From the NCBI GenBank assembly GCA_003223935.1, contig QHXQ01000059.1, positions 1 through 41,192 of the forward strand: a stretch of 41,192 bases of DNA, in the 5' to 3' direction. Under the pieces are notes generated by a model that worked only from the letters and a program-made list of their open reading frames with translations, was not told the DNA's origin and ran no database searches. This document shows, one piece after another, positions 7,481 through 16,695 of this stretch (positions are counted from its first letter, which is position 1; the number at the start of each line of letters is the position of its first letter). This DNA comes from Acidobacteriota bacterium (GTDB taxonomy: Bacteria; Acidobacteriota; Blastocatellia; Pyrinomonadales; Pyrinomonadaceae). The position numbers and the translations under genes were made by a program.

Positions 7481-8794
7481 TCAACGCCGGCCCGTGTCGA
7501 GCGGCCAGTTCGTGCCTTCGACGAGAATCTCGCCGTCGGCCGGCATGCCCGGTTTCGCCGCGCCTTGCGGGTTGGTCAAGCGCAGTTTGACGCCGACCAC
7601 CTGTTTGACGCGCTCCTCGCGAAAGTATGTGTTCTCCGGCGTGAACGATGCTTCAGGATCAATCCGCTCAACCGACGCTTCGAGCGGTTGCGTGCTTCCG
7701 CCCTTCGCTGTGTCGAGATAGACGTGCGCCGGTTGCCCGACTTTGACGCGCGCGATCTGTCCTTCAGGCACGAACGCGCGCAAGTAAACTTGATCGAGAT
7801 TAACAATCGTGACGATAGGCGTGCCCGCAGCAACCACTTCGCCCGGCTCGGCCGTGCGCGTGGCGACCGTGCCGTCAAATGGCGCGGCGATCTGCAAGTC
7901 GGCGCGATTGGCTTGCGCTTCGCGGAACTGTGCGCGGGCGCGTTCGATGTCGGCGGCGGCGGCGTCAACGTCCGCTTGCGCCTGCGCGATCTGTTGTTGG
8001 ACGGCTGCGGCTTGCGACGATCTGATCTGCGGATTGACGAGGTTGGCGCGCGTCGCTTGCAGCGAGCCGCGCGCAGCATCAACCTGTCTGTGCGCCGCCT
8101 GCACGAGCGCGCGTTGTGCGTCGGCGGCTGAGCGCGCCTGCACGGCTGTGCGTTCCGATGTATCGCCTTGCTTCGCCAACTTCGTGAACTTCTCTGCGTC
8201 GTAGCGCGCTTGATTGTAGGCAGCCTCAGCCTGCGCGAGTTGCGCTTCGGCGGCAGCGACTTGCGCTTCCGCTTGATGCACGCGCCCCTGCGCATCTGTG
8301 CGTGCTTGACTGACGCTCAGTTGTGCTTGATCGAGTTGCGCACGCAAGACCGCGATCTGTTGCGCGGCGCGTTGCTGACGCGCCTCCGCTTGCTCGACGG
8401 CAGACTGCGCCGCCTCTTCGCGCGCCTTCACCTGCGCGTCGTCGAGCACGACGATGAGCTGTCCAGACTTAACCTGATCGCCTTCGCGCACGTTGATCTG
8501 GCTGATGCGCCCGGCGGTCTTGGCAGCGATGGCCGAGTCGTCGCCTTCGATGCGCCCGGCGACTTGAATAATGTTTGGCGGCACATCGGGCTTGCGCAGG
8601 AAGAAGCGCCAGAAGAGAAAGCCCGCAACGAGGACGAGCAGCAGGATGACGAGCGGACGAATGATGCGGCTGAGCCGGTCGCGCGGCGGTGGTTGATCGT
8701 GCGCAGGCGCGGAGGTTTGTTTCTCCGACGCCTTTGTTTGCTCCGAATGCGGCGCGGGCTGCGACTGATCCGGCTGCGGGTTATTGTCAGGCAT
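7481..8794 (-). CDS. HlyD-family periplasmic adaptor/membrane fusion protein (YbhG/EmrA-like)
   Basis: This protein should link the ABC-2 exporter to TolC across the periplasm. A 45-residue hydrophilic, Pro/Gln-rich cytoplasmic tail precedes a single membrane anchor (IIRPLVILLLVLVAGFLFW). Then comes a biotinyl-lipoyl half (VAGRIEGDDSAIAAKTAG), a very long alanine/glutamine-rich coiled-coil hairpin (about residues 125-290), the second lipoyl half (APFDGTVATRTAEPGEVV) and a beta-barrel domain. At 437 residues the hairpin is long, which fits an adaptor reaching TolC directly. The ATG at 8794 is 107 nt after the TolC stop. It is grouped with the ATPase and permeases by order, although a 250-nt spacer with a composite repeat separates it from the ATPase. 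Confidence 0.92.
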   Translation of the reverse strand: MPDNNPQPDQSQPAPHSEQTKASEKQTSAPAHDQPPPRDRLSRIIRPLVILLLVLVAGFLFWRFFLRKPDVPPNIIQVAGRIEGDDSAIAAKTAGRISQINVREGDQVKSGQLIVVLDDAQVKAREEAAQSAVEQAEARQQRAAQQIAVLRAQLDQAQLSVSQARTDAQGRVHQAEAQVAAAEAQLAQAEAAYNQARYDAEKFTKLAKQGDTSERTAVQARSAADAQRALVQAAHRQVDAARGSLQATRANLVNPQIRSSQAAAVQQQIAQAQADVDAAAADIERARAQFREAQANRADLQIAAPFDGTVATRTAEPGEVVAAGTPIVTIVNLDQVYLRAFVPEGQIARVKVGQPAHVYLDTAKGGSTQPLEASVERIDPEASFTPENTYFREERVKQVVGVKLRLTNPQGAAKPGMPADGEILVEGTNWPLDTGRR

Positions 8795-8843
8795 CTGGCA
8801 AATTCCCGTTGAAGTTTAAGCGCAGAAACAAAGCAAAAATAAA

Positions 8844-8911
8844 AAAGCAGTGACGAGTGACAAGTGACGAGTTAAGACAAGTTGTTTTTGCTTGTCCCTT
8901 GTCACTGCTTT
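8844..8911. repeat. Heptad inverted repeat (GTGACGA/GTGACAA type) at the TolC stop
   Basis: The left arm 8844-8864 reads AAAGCAG followed by TGACGAG and TGACAAG units. The right arm 8891-8911 is its complement with one unit altered. The right arm lies inside the TolC gene end: on the minus strand it encodes the final I-K-Q residues and the TGA. It shares its ends and its central CGAGTTAAGACAAG stretch with the element at 19829-19896, so these two are the same sequence family. Confidence 0.82.
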
Positions 8912-11133
8912 ATTGCGCTCACCTGCACGTGATTGGCTTCGAGCGCGTTGCCGGTGGCGCGTTGCAACTCGGCGATGGCCTTATTGAGTTCAGTCTGTGC
9001 GCGTAGTTCGTTGCCGCGCGCGGTGGTGAGCGCCGTCTGGCGTTCGAGCACGAGGAAGATCGTTGATTGACCGGCGTCGAAGCGACGTTGCTCGCTCGCG
9101 TATTGCTGCTCGGACGCATCACGTGCGGCGGCGGCGGCGCGCAGACGCGACTCGGCCGTGCGCGTCTCCTGCAAAGCGTTGCGCACGTCAATCTGGATCA
9201 ACTGTTCAAGCTGTTCGCGCTGCGTCTTAACCCGATCACGCTCGACGAGCGTGCGCCCCAACTGCGCTTCGGCCGTGCGATTGCGCAGAGGCAGATTCAA
9301 CTGCACGCCGACGCGAAAGTTGCTGTAACGATTCTCGGCCAGATTCAAGAGCGACTGCGGTAGGCCGCCGATCAACTCCGGCGGAAAAATCTGCGTCGCA
9401 GTCGGCGGCAGTGGTGGCAGACCGGCGAGCGCCGAGAGCGCGTTGACGCGGTCGCGCACTTGCGCGGTCGAAGCCGTCAAAGGATTGTTCGCAGCGGCCG
9501 GATTGAGCGCGCCTGCGAGACCGACGACGCCGTAGCTGCCGACGAAATCGAGTTGCGGTTTCGTCTGCTCGCGTGCAAGCCGCACGTCGAGTTCGTTGAT
9601 CGCGGCGGCGATGTCGGACTGCTGCACTTCGGGGCGCGTGCGCAAGGCTGCGTCCATCGCTTCGGGCAGAGCGATGGCGGGCGGCGCGGCGTCCACCGTA
9701 TCGGTCGGCACGAGCGCGACGTTCCAGACCGGCGCGAGCCGATCCTCCGCGATCAGATTCTTCAGCGTGTTCTCCGCGCGGTTCACATCGTCGAGCGCGG
9801 AATAGACGCTCTGCTCGAAGCCTGAGACCTGCGCTTCGGCCGCCACCACATCAATCGGCGCGAGCATGCCTTCGGCGACGAGGCGCTTGTTGTGCTCAAG
9901 CTGCGTGCGCGCATCACGCACGGCGTCGCGTTGGATTTGCAGGTTGCGCAAGGCGAAGACCAAATCCCAGTAAGCGCGCTGCACGTTCGTGATCGTCTCA
10001 ATCGCGCGCTGGCGAAACTGCGCGTCGGTCAAGCTAAGATTTTTCTTTGTGATCTCAATGCGCTGGCGATTTTGATCGAAGCGTAAGCCGCGCAAGAGCG
10101 GTTGCGTATAGCTGAACGTGAGCGCGGTCGGGTATTGCGGGTTGAGCGCGGCGAACTGATTGTTGGTCGTCAAACGGATGGACGAAAAGTCCACGCGATA
10201 ACCGCCGCCGCCTTTCGGCGTCAGCCCCTCGAAGCGAAACGTGCCGGTGAAATCAGATTGTGTGACCGCGCCGTTCGGGCCGCCGCTCAGGAAACTTGAT
10301 GAAGGCGTGACGGTGCGCTCGTAGTAAGACAAAGAACTGAGACGCGGATCATACACGCCATGCGCGCCCAGCAGATCGAACTCGGCGGCGCGCACGTTCT
10401 CGCGCGCAACCTCTATGTCCTTGCCGTTCTTCAACGCAAGCTCAATCGCTTCGCGCAAGGCGAGCGGATGCTGCTCCGTCATGTCCACGCCGACGCGCCC
10501 AAGTTCAGGAAACGGCGCTGGCTGCGACTTATAGTTCGGCGCAACCTGCGGCACTGCGAGCGGCAACTCGCCGGGCGCTGCCGTCGGCACGCTTTCACGA
10601 CCGGGGGCCGGCGGCCCTTGCGGCGGCGCAATCTGTGAACCTTGCGGCGAAGTGGCCGGCGCAGGTTGCGCGCCCTGCGGATTCACGGGCGCTTGCGGTT
10701 GCGCGCTCGGCTGCGAAGCGTTCGGATTGCTCGGCGGTTGCTGCCCACCTTGCGGCGCGGGCTGAACGGATTGCTGCGTCTGCGCATCGGGCGTCAAGGG
10801 TTGCGCGTTCGAGGGCGGCGCAGACGTTTGACTCGGCGGCGTGTTGGCTGAAGGCGCGGGCGTCTGCGTGCTGGTCGTCGCAGGCGGCGTGCTCTGCTGC
10901 GACGTGCTGCCCGCAGGCGGCGGTGTGAATGGCGGCGTCGTGGTCGTCGGCTGTTGGCCAAACTCGCGCACGTCGTCGCTCTTGAGCGCCGTCGTCTCGT
11001 CGCGCTTGTCGCTCGCGTTCACCAACATCGGCGCGGGTTGCGTCTGCTGTTGCGCGCGCACCGCAGGCGCGACAGACGCACAGCCCAACAGCGCAAACGT
11101 CGTGATGAATCTTTTCAACTGATGATGACTCAT
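8902..11133 (-). CDS. TolC-family outer membrane efflux protein with Pro/Gln-rich N-terminal extension
   Basis: The outer membrane channel of the export island. The N-terminus is a signal peptide (KRFITTFALLGCASVAPAVRA). Residues about 60-200 are low complexity, dominated by P, Q, S, T and A with repeated QP/PQG pieces. The TolC fold follows from about residue 222, beginning LREAIELALKNGKDIEVARENV, a standard OEP helix, with a second repeat later (ALRTRPEVQQSDIAAAINELD). At 743 residues it is much longer than the usual 430-500, explained by the linker. The order RND adaptor, RND pump, TolC, HlyD, ABC suggests one channel shared by two pumps. The extension could span peptidoglycan or bind it; that is inference. 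Confidence 0.92.
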   Translation of the reverse strand: MSHHQLKRFITTFALLGCASVAPAVRAQQQTQPAPMLVNASDKRDETTALKSDDVREFGQQPTTTTPPFTPPPAGSTSQQSTPPATTSTQTPAPSANTPPSQTSAPPSNAQPLTPDAQTQQSVQPAPQGGQQPPSNPNASQPSAQPQAPVNPQGAQPAPATSPQGSQIAPPQGPPAPGRESVPTAAPGELPLAVPQVAPNYKSQPAPFPELGRVGVDMTEQHPLALREAIELALKNGKDIEVARENVRAAEFDLLGAHGVYDPRLSSLSYYERTVTPSSSFLSGGPNGAVTQSDFTGTFRFEGLTPKGGGGYRVDFSSIRLTTNNQFAALNPQYPTALTFSYTQPLLRGLRFDQNRQRIEITKKNLSLTDAQFRQRAIETITNVQRAYWDLVFALRNLQIQRDAVRDARTQLEHNKRLVAEGMLAPIDVVAAEAQVSGFEQSVYSALDDVNRAENTLKNLIAEDRLAPVWNVALVPTDTVDAAPPAIALPEAMDAALRTRPEVQQSDIAAAINELDVRLAREQTKPQLDFVGSYGVVGLAGALNPAAANNPLTASTAQVRDRVNALSALAGLPPLPPTATQIFPPELIGGLPQSLLNLAENRYSNFRVGVQLNLPLRNRTAEAQLGRTLVERDRVKTQREQLEQLIQIDVRNALQETRTAESRLRAAAAARDASEQQYASEQRRFDAGQSTIFLVLERQTALTTARGNELRAQTELNKAIAELQRATGNALEANHVQVSAIKQ

Positions 11134-11158
11134 AGCTGCTTTTGATCTTTCAAAGCTG

Positions 11159-11192
11159 CGATCTCAAATTTCAAATCTCAGATTTGAGATCG
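11159..11192. repeat. Heptad inverted repeat (ATYTCAA type) between RND pump and TolC
   Basis: Units ATCTCAA, ATTTCAA, ATCTCAG, ATTTGAG run in tandem. The arms 11159-11169 and 11182-11192 are perfect 11-bp complements (CGATCTCAAAT). On the minus strand it starts about 11 nt after the TAG of the RND gene. Confidence 0.75.
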
Positions 11193-11203
11193 ATCTACTT
11201 GAA

Positions 11204-14200
11204 CTAGAACTTGCCGAACAACGTGCCGGCGACCGTCGCCACGCGCCGACGCGCCCAAGCGAACGCGCCGCCGACCGTTGCGGCCGTGCGGCTCAAGACG
11301 CGGCTGCGGCTGAGGTCGTCCCAGATCGAATAGAAGACCGGCACGGCCAGCAGTGTCAGCAACAGACACAAGCTTTGCCCGCCGACGACAAGCACGCCGA
11401 TTGAGCGGTTCGTGCCAGCGCCCGGGCCGCTTGAGAGTACGAGCGGCATCATGCCGGCGACGAGCGCGATGGTCGTCATCAAGATCGGGCGCAGGCGGTC
11501 GCGGTTCGCTTGAATGATCGCGTCGAGCCGTTCCATGCCTTGCGCGCGCAGTTCGTTCGTGTGATCGATCTGCAAGATCGCGTTCTTCTTGACGACGCCG
11601 AAGAGCAGGAGCAGACCCAAGCCCGAAAAGATATTGACCGTCTGGTGCGTGACCAGTAGCGACAAGATGCCGAACGGGATCGCGAGCGGCAGCGTCAACA
11701 AAATCGTAATCGGATGGATGAACGATTCAAACTGCGCCGCCAAGACCATGTACATGAAGATGAATGAGAGGGCGAACGCGAGCATGAAGTAGTAGCCCGA
11801 ACGACCCAACTCTTTCGAGCGACCGGCGAGGCCGGTCGCATAGCCCGGCTCGATGTTCATCGTCTTGACGTAATCATTGAGCGCCGCGATGACCGCCGCC
11901 TGCGAGCCGCCGGGTTTGACGTTTGCAGTGATCGTCACCTGTCGCTGCCGGTTCAAGCGATCAATCGCCGACGGCCCCGTGCCCTCTTCAACCTTTACTA
12001 AATTATCGAGACTGACCCAACCAACTTTGCTCGACGTGGCGAAGAGCCGCGACAAGTTCTCTTGGCTTGCACGTGCCGCACCCATCGCGCGCACGCGCAC
12101 GTTGTATTGATCCGTGCCCTCGTTGAAGGTTGAGACTTTCTGTCCGGCGATGAGCACGTTCAAGCCCTGCGCGATGTCGCCCACCTTGACGCCGAGGTCG
12201 GCGGCGCGCGGGCGATCAATCTCGACGCGATATTCGGGCTTGCCGACGATTAGCGTTGAATCGGCATCAACCACGTCGGGGAACGTCTTCAATTTCTGCA
12301 ACAGTTGATCGGAATACTGCGTCAGCTTTTGCAGGTCTGGGCCGCCGATGACGTATTGAATGTCCGCGTTGCGAAAACCGCCGCCGGAGATCGCCTGCAC
12401 CTGCTGCACGCTCGTGCGCAAGTTCTGCGGATACTTACCCAACAAGTCGCGTGCCTTGACCATCAGATCGATCTGCGAGAGCTTGCGCTGATCTATGTCT
12501 GCGAGTTTGACGTAGATCGAAGCGGTGTTGACGACCTGCTGTTGCCCACCGCCGATGGTGACGAGCGTGTCGGTCACGCCGGGCAGTTGGCGCGCGTCTG
12601 TGGCGATGCGTTCGACGAGCGTCGAAGTGGAAGCGAGCGTCGTGCCTTCGGGCGCACGCACGCTGATCTCAAACTGCGATTGATCGTCAACCGGCAAGAA
12701 GTTTTTGCCGACGAACATGAAGAGCGGCACGATGCTCAAGACCACGAGCACGCACAAACTGACGACGACAAGGCGATGCGCCATCGCCCACTCAAGCAGC
12801 CACTTGTACGTGCGATCAATCGGACGATAGAAGCGCCCCTCTTTTGAACTGTGCGCAGCTTCGCGCTGTGGTTGATTCGACACGTGCGGTGCTGCGGTCT
12901 CGCGCCGCGTTTCGATCTCATCGTTCGACTCGCCGGCCACAACGCGCGACTCGTCAGCTAAGAGCGCCGACGCATCGCCTTGTGATGGTTCGCTGCCGAC
13001 GGCGGCCGACAAGTGGCGTTGTCTGCGTCGAAGCAGGCGTGCGGCGAGCATCGGCGTCAGCGTGAACGAGACGAGCAGTGAGACGGCGATGGCGAATGAT
13101 GAAGTGAAGCCGAACGAGGACATGAAGCGCCCGACGATGCCTTGCATGAAGCCGACGGGCAGAAAGACCGCGAGCAAAGAAAGCGTCGTCGCCATGACCG
13201 CGAGACCGATCTCTTTCGTGCCCTCAATCGCCGCTTGAAATGGCGGCATGCCCTTCTCTTCGACGAAGCGGAAGATGTTCTCCAGCACGACAATCGCGTC
13301 GTCAATCACGATGCCGACCATGAGTGTCAACGCAAGCATCGTGATCTGATTCAAGGTGTAGCCCATCGCGGCCATCAAGCCGAAGGTGGCGACGATTGAA
13401 GTCGGAATGGCAATCGCCGCGATCAGCGTCGAGCGGAAGTTCCACAGGAAGAGAAAGACGACGATGGCGGCGAGCAGACCGCCTTCGATCAAGTGATGCT
13501 CGATTGATTTGACCGCCGCTTTGATGAAGATCGATTGATCGCCGACGATCTCCGTCTGCACATTCGGCGGCAGCAGCTTTTTGATCTCTTCAAGCCGCTC
13601 CTTCACCGCGTCCGCCACCGCCACCGTGTTCTGTCCCGATTGCTTCGAGACGACGAGCGTCACGGCCGGCGTGCCGTTTAAGGTCGCGGACGTGCGTTGT
13701 TCTTCAGTGCTGTCTTCGGCGTAGCCGATGTCGGACAGCTTCACCGGATAGTTGCCGCGCGAAGAGATGGCGATGTTGTTGAAGTCGGCCGGATTCGTGA
13801 TGCGCCCCATCGTGCGCACCGTCAGCTCGCGCGTGCCTTCGTCCACGCGCCCGCCCGGCACTTCCATGTTCTGCGCCTTCACGGCCGCCGTGACTTCCGG
13901 CACGGTCACGTTGAAAGCACGCATCTTGTCTGGGTCGAGATAGATTTCGATCTCGCGCGTCGCGCCGCCCACGATCTCGACGTTGCCCACGCCGTTGATT
14001 GATTCAATGCGCTTCTTGATCTGCTTGTCCGCAATGTCTGTCACTTCGCGCAAAGATCGTGGCGACGAAACTGCGATGCGCAACACCGGCGCGGCGTCTG
14101 TGTCGAGTTTCTGCACGATGGGCGTCTCGGCCGTCTCGGGCAGATCGTTGACGATGAGGCCGACCTTGTCGCGCACCTCCTGCGCCGCCACGTCCGCATT

Positions 14201-14500
14201 CTTCTCAAGCAGGAACGTGATGAAGACCTGCGAGACGCCTTCAACTGAAGTCGAGCGCAGTTCATCAATGCCGCTGATCGTGTTGACCGCCGATTCGACT
14301 TTGTCTGTGATCTCCGTCTCGATCTCCTGCGGCGATGCGCCGGGATTGGTGACCGTTACGGTGATCGTCGGCAGATCGATCTTTGGGAAGAGATCAACGC
14401 CCAGAGAGAAGAACGAGAAGATGCCGACGACCGTCAGCGACAGAATCAACATCGTCGCAAAGACGGGCCGGCGGACACAGATCTCAGCAAGTTTTTGCAT
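11204..14500 (-). CDS. RND-family (HAE1/AcrB-like) multidrug efflux transporter
   Basis: The inner-membrane proton-driven pump of an RND tripartite system, 1098 residues. TM1 is at about 12-32 (LILSLTVVGIFSFFSLGVDL), followed by the porter domain beginning PTITVTVTNPGASPQEIE. TM4 holds the proton-relay pair D400-D401 in GIVIDDAIVVLENI, and TM10 has the conserved lysine/asparagine in GVVKKNAILQID. Between TM6 and TM7 there is a hydrophilic linker at about residues 491-558, rich in E, S and A, about twice as long as I would expect from AcrB. The ATG at 14500 is 89 nt after the adaptor stop; the spacer is almost entirely heptad repeat. Substrates cannot be read from sequence. Confidence 0.95.
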   Translation of the reverse strand: MQKLAEICVRRPVFATMLILSLTVVGIFSFFSLGVDLFPKIDLPTITVTVTNPGASPQEIETEITDKVESAVNTISGIDELRSTSVEGVSQVFITFLLEKNADVAAQEVRDKVGLIVNDLPETAETPIVQKLDTDAAPVLRIAVSSPRSLREVTDIADKQIKKRIESINGVGNVEIVGGATREIEIYLDPDKMRAFNVTVPEVTAAVKAQNMEVPGGRVDEGTRELTVRTMGRITNPADFNNIAISSRGNYPVKLSDIGYAEDSTEEQRTSATLNGTPAVTLVVSKQSGQNTVAVADAVKERLEEIKKLLPPNVQTEIVGDQSIFIKAAVKSIEHHLIEGGLLAAIVVFLFLWNFRSTLIAAIAIPTSIVATFGLMAAMGYTLNQITMLALTLMVGIVIDDAIVVLENIFRFVEEKGMPPFQAAIEGTKEIGLAVMATTLSLLAVFLPVGFMQGIVGRFMSSFGFTSSFAIAVSLLVSFTLTPMLAARLLRRRQRHLSAAVGSEPSQGDASALLADESRVVAGESNDEIETRRETAAPHVSNQPQREAAHSSKEGRFYRPIDRTYKWLLEWAMAHRLVVVSLCVLVVLSIVPLFMFVGKNFLPVDDQSQFEISVRAPEGTTLASTSTLVERIATDARQLPGVTDTLVTIGGGQQQVVNTASIYVKLADIDQRKLSQIDLMVKARDLLGKYPQNLRTSVQQVQAISGGGFRNADIQYVIGGPDLQKLTQYSDQLLQKLKTFPDVVDADSTLIVGKPEYRVEIDRPRAADLGVKVGDIAQGLNVLIAGQKVSTFNEGTDQYNVRVRAMGAARASQENLSRLFATSSKVGWVSLDNLVKVEEGTGPSAIDRLNRQRQVTITANVKPGGSQAAVIAALNDYVKTMNIEPGYATGLAGRSKELGRSGYYFMLAFALSFIFMYMVLAAQFESFIHPITILLTLPLAIPFGILSLLVTHQTVNIFSGLGLLLLFGVVKKNAILQIDHTNELRAQGMERLDAIIQANRDRLRPILMTTIALVAGMMPLVLSSGPGAGTNRSIGVLVVGGQSLCLLLTLLAVPVFYSIWDDLSRSRVLSRTAATVGGAFAWARRRVATVAGTLFGKF

Positions 14501-14502
14501 AG

Positions 14503-14590
14503 GTCAAAGTTCAAAGTTTAAGGTTCAAAGTTCAATGTTCGACGTACAAGGCTCGCTTTAACCTTGAACATTGAACATTGAACTTTGAAC
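14503..14590. repeat. Heptad inverted repeat (GTTCAAA type) between RND adaptor and pump
   Basis: Best-paired arms are 14523-14551 and 14562-14590, 29 nt each with a few mismatches, built from GTTCAAA, GTTCAAT and GTTCAAG units; extra units lie at 14503-14522. On the minus strand the array begins immediately after the TAG of the adaptor and stops 2-3 nt before the ATG of the pump, so it makes up essentially the whole spacer. Confidence 0.85.
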
Positions 14591-15852
14591 TATTGCCTGA
14601 CTTGCACGCCATCCTTCAACTGTTCGACGTTGCTTGTGGCGACTAACTCGCCGACTTGCACGCCGGTCTTGATCTCAATCAGATCGCCTTCCGCTTGGCC
14701 CGTCTGCACGACGCGGTCTTCAGCGCGGCCATCTTTGTTGATGATGAAGAGGCGGCTGATGCCTTGCTCCGTGCGGACGGCGCGCGCGGGCACGAGCACG
14801 GCCGGCTCGGCCTTCGGGAGCAGGATGCGCACGGTCGCAAACTGGCCTGGCTTCAAGAGATTTTCGCCGTTGTCAACTTCCGCCTCGACCGTGAGCGTGC
14901 GCGAGGTCGCAGTCACGTTGGGCGAGATGCGCGCGATGCGGCCATTGAACGAACGATCCGCGTAGGCGCTCGTCGTGACCGTGACGCTTTGACCGGTTTG
15001 CACGACCGGGATGAACTGTTCGGGGATGTCTATGCGCAGGCGCAAGGGGTTCGTGCGCACGATGGTCGCGATCTTCGAGGCGGTCGTGACGTACTCGCCC
15101 ACGTCCGCCGGCCGGTCTGCGACATAGCCGCCGATGGGTGCATAGACGACCGCATCGCGGATCGCTTTCTGCGCTTGCTCGACCTGCGCTTTGGCCGCTT
15201 CGGCGGCGGCGCGCGCCGTCTGGATCGCGGCGTAGTTCTGCCGCGCGGCGGCAAGTTGCGCCTCATACTGTTGCTGCAACTGATCGCGTTGCGCCTTCTG
15301 TTGATCGTAAGCCGAGCGCGACACGTCGCCCGACTCAAGCAGACGCGCCTCGCGCCCCAACTGCTTCTCTGCGAGTTCGTAGGCGGCACGAGCCGCGCCG
15401 ACTTCCGCCACGCGATTCGGATCAAACGCTTGCCCGGGCCGCAGGCCGATCTTTTCTTCGGCCTGTCGCACGGCCGCTTGCGCTTGCTGCGCTTGCGCCT
15501 GCAACTGTTCAAGCCTGAGCCGTGCGTCCGCATCGTCAAGCCGGACGAGCACCGCGCCCTTCTGCACGTAGCTGCCGAGGTCAACGCCGACCGAGAGGAC
15601 TTTGCCTGAGACGGTCGGCGCAACGTCGGTCTGCTCGTCGGCGTTGAGGCTGCCGGTCGCTTCGACGAAGCGCGGCAGGTCGCGCGTGATCGCGGCGGCC
15701 GTTGTCACTTGCACGACTTCGGGCGTTGGGCTAGCGTTCGCGCTCTTCGGTTGGGCGGCACTGCGCGAGCCGTTGCACGCGCTCAACAAGATGGCGATGA
15801 TAATGAACGCGCTGACGAATAACAGCAGCGTTAATTTATGGCGAGAGATCAT
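14590..15852 (-). CDS. RND efflux periplasmic adaptor lipoprotein
   Basis: A membrane fusion protein of the AcrA/MexA type that docks the RND pump to TolC. The N-terminus is a lipoprotein signal with lipobox LLSAC, cysteine 26, so it is probably anchored to the inner membrane by lipid. The order is: lipoyl half (VSGKVLSVGVDLGSYVQKG), a long coiled-coil hairpin rich in A and Q (about 110-225), lipoyl half 2 (YAPIGGYVADRPADVGEYV), beta-barrel and membrane-proximal domain ending near VGELVATSNVEQL. 420 residues is normal. The ATG at 15852 is 58 nt after the tetR stop, fitting a tetR-led operon. Confidence 0.93.
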   Translation of the reverse strand: MISRHKLTLLLFVSAFIIIAILLSACNGSRSAAQPKSANASPTPEVVQVTTAAAITRDLPRFVEATGSLNADEQTDVAPTVSGKVLSVGVDLGSYVQKGAVLVRLDDADARLRLEQLQAQAQQAQAAVRQAEEKIGLRPGQAFDPNRVAEVGAARAAYELAEKQLGREARLLESGDVSRSAYDQQKAQRDQLQQQYEAQLAAARQNYAAIQTARAAAEAAKAQVEQAQKAIRDAVVYAPIGGYVADRPADVGEYVTTASKIATIVRTNPLRLRIDIPEQFIPVVQTGQSVTVTTSAYADRSFNGRIARISPNVTATSRTLTVEAEVDNGENLLKPGQFATVRILLPKAEPAVLVPARAVRTEQGISRLFIINKDGRAEDRVVQTGQAEGDLIEIKTGVQVGELVATSNVEQLKDGVQVRQ

Positions 15853-15910
15853 AAGTAAAAAATTCTACTGACGATGAATGTTCCTATCGGCCGCGAGCGC
15901 CGAGCTGTGC

Positions 15911-16660
15911 TTATCTATTCTTTTTTGCGGTGCTTTTCTTAGTACGTGCGGCGACTGCGCTACGTTTAGTTTTTCCGTTCGTGCGCGCCGGAGCAGCGGC
16001 TGCGCTCGTCACACCGCCAAGCAGGATGTCTGTGAACTCGCGTGCGGCGCGCTCGTTCGAGATGTCGAGCAGGCGACGCTGCTTGTCCCAGAGCGTGTTG
16101 TTGAGCGAATGATGGATGACCATGCCGAGGAAGGCGCGGATGATAATGGCCGGATCAACTGAGCGGAGCGCACCGTCGCGTTGGCGCTCGCGGATGTAGC
16201 CGCCGAGGAAGTCGTACATCTGGCGCACGACGCGATCCCAGAAGAGTTCGGCCAGTTGGTGCTCTTCGAGCGCAGCATGCGTGAGCAGACGCAAAAACTC
16301 CGTGTCCTGCTCGTGATGCTGCATCAAGGCGCGGGCGAGTTGGGCAAAGACCGCGCGGTCGTCTTTGCGTGTGATCGCATCGGCCAACAGGTTGCACGGA
16401 TCAAACGTGCCGGTGCAGGCTTTGTGATCGAGGATGGCGTTGTAGAGTTCTTCCTTCGTGGCGAAGTGGCGAAAGACCATCGCTTCGGAGACGCCCGCCT
16501 CGTGCGCGATCTCTTTGGTCGTCGTGCCGCGAAAGCCGTGCTGCGAAAACAGGCGCATGGCCACGCGCAAAATCTGTTGCCGCCGCGCCTCGCCCGCCAT
16601 GCGCCCGCCCGTTTGATGGGCGAGCGCGTCCGCCCGTACCGTATCAGCCGCTCTGCTCAA
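15911..16660 (-). CDS. TetR/AcrR-family transcriptional regulator
   Basis: A one-component repressor that probably controls the export island and itself. The N-terminal HTH runs from RRQQILRVAMRLFSQHGF through GTTTKEIAHEAGVSEAMVFRHFATKEELYNAI, a textbook TetR domain. The C-terminal ligand-binding domain (about 75-215) contains the TetR_C pattern ending DILLGG, and a basic K/A/R-rich tail follows. The start is TTG at 16660 with GAGGAG 10 nt upstream; the ATG at 16600 would remove a 20-residue leader and still keep the HTH. A 16-bp palindrome lies 36 bp upstream of the TTG. In E. coli the ybhGFSR genes also follow a TetR regulator (CecR), which supports the regulatory link by analogy. Confidence 0.92.
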   Translation of the reverse strand: MSRAADTVRADALAHQTGGRMAGEARRQQILRVAMRLFSQHGFRGTTTKEIAHEAGVSEAMVFRHFATKEELYNAILDHKACTGTFDPCNLLADAITRKDDRAVFAQLARALMQHHEQDTEFLRLLTHAALEEHQLAELFWDRVVRQMYDFLGGYIRERQRDGALRSVDPAIIIRAFLGMVIHHSLNNTLWDKQRRLLDISNERAAREFTDILLGGVTSAAAAPARTNGKTKRSAVAARTKKSTAKKNR

Positions 16661-16695
16661 GTTCTGAAATCTCCTCTACGTCCGTCGCTGATTAA

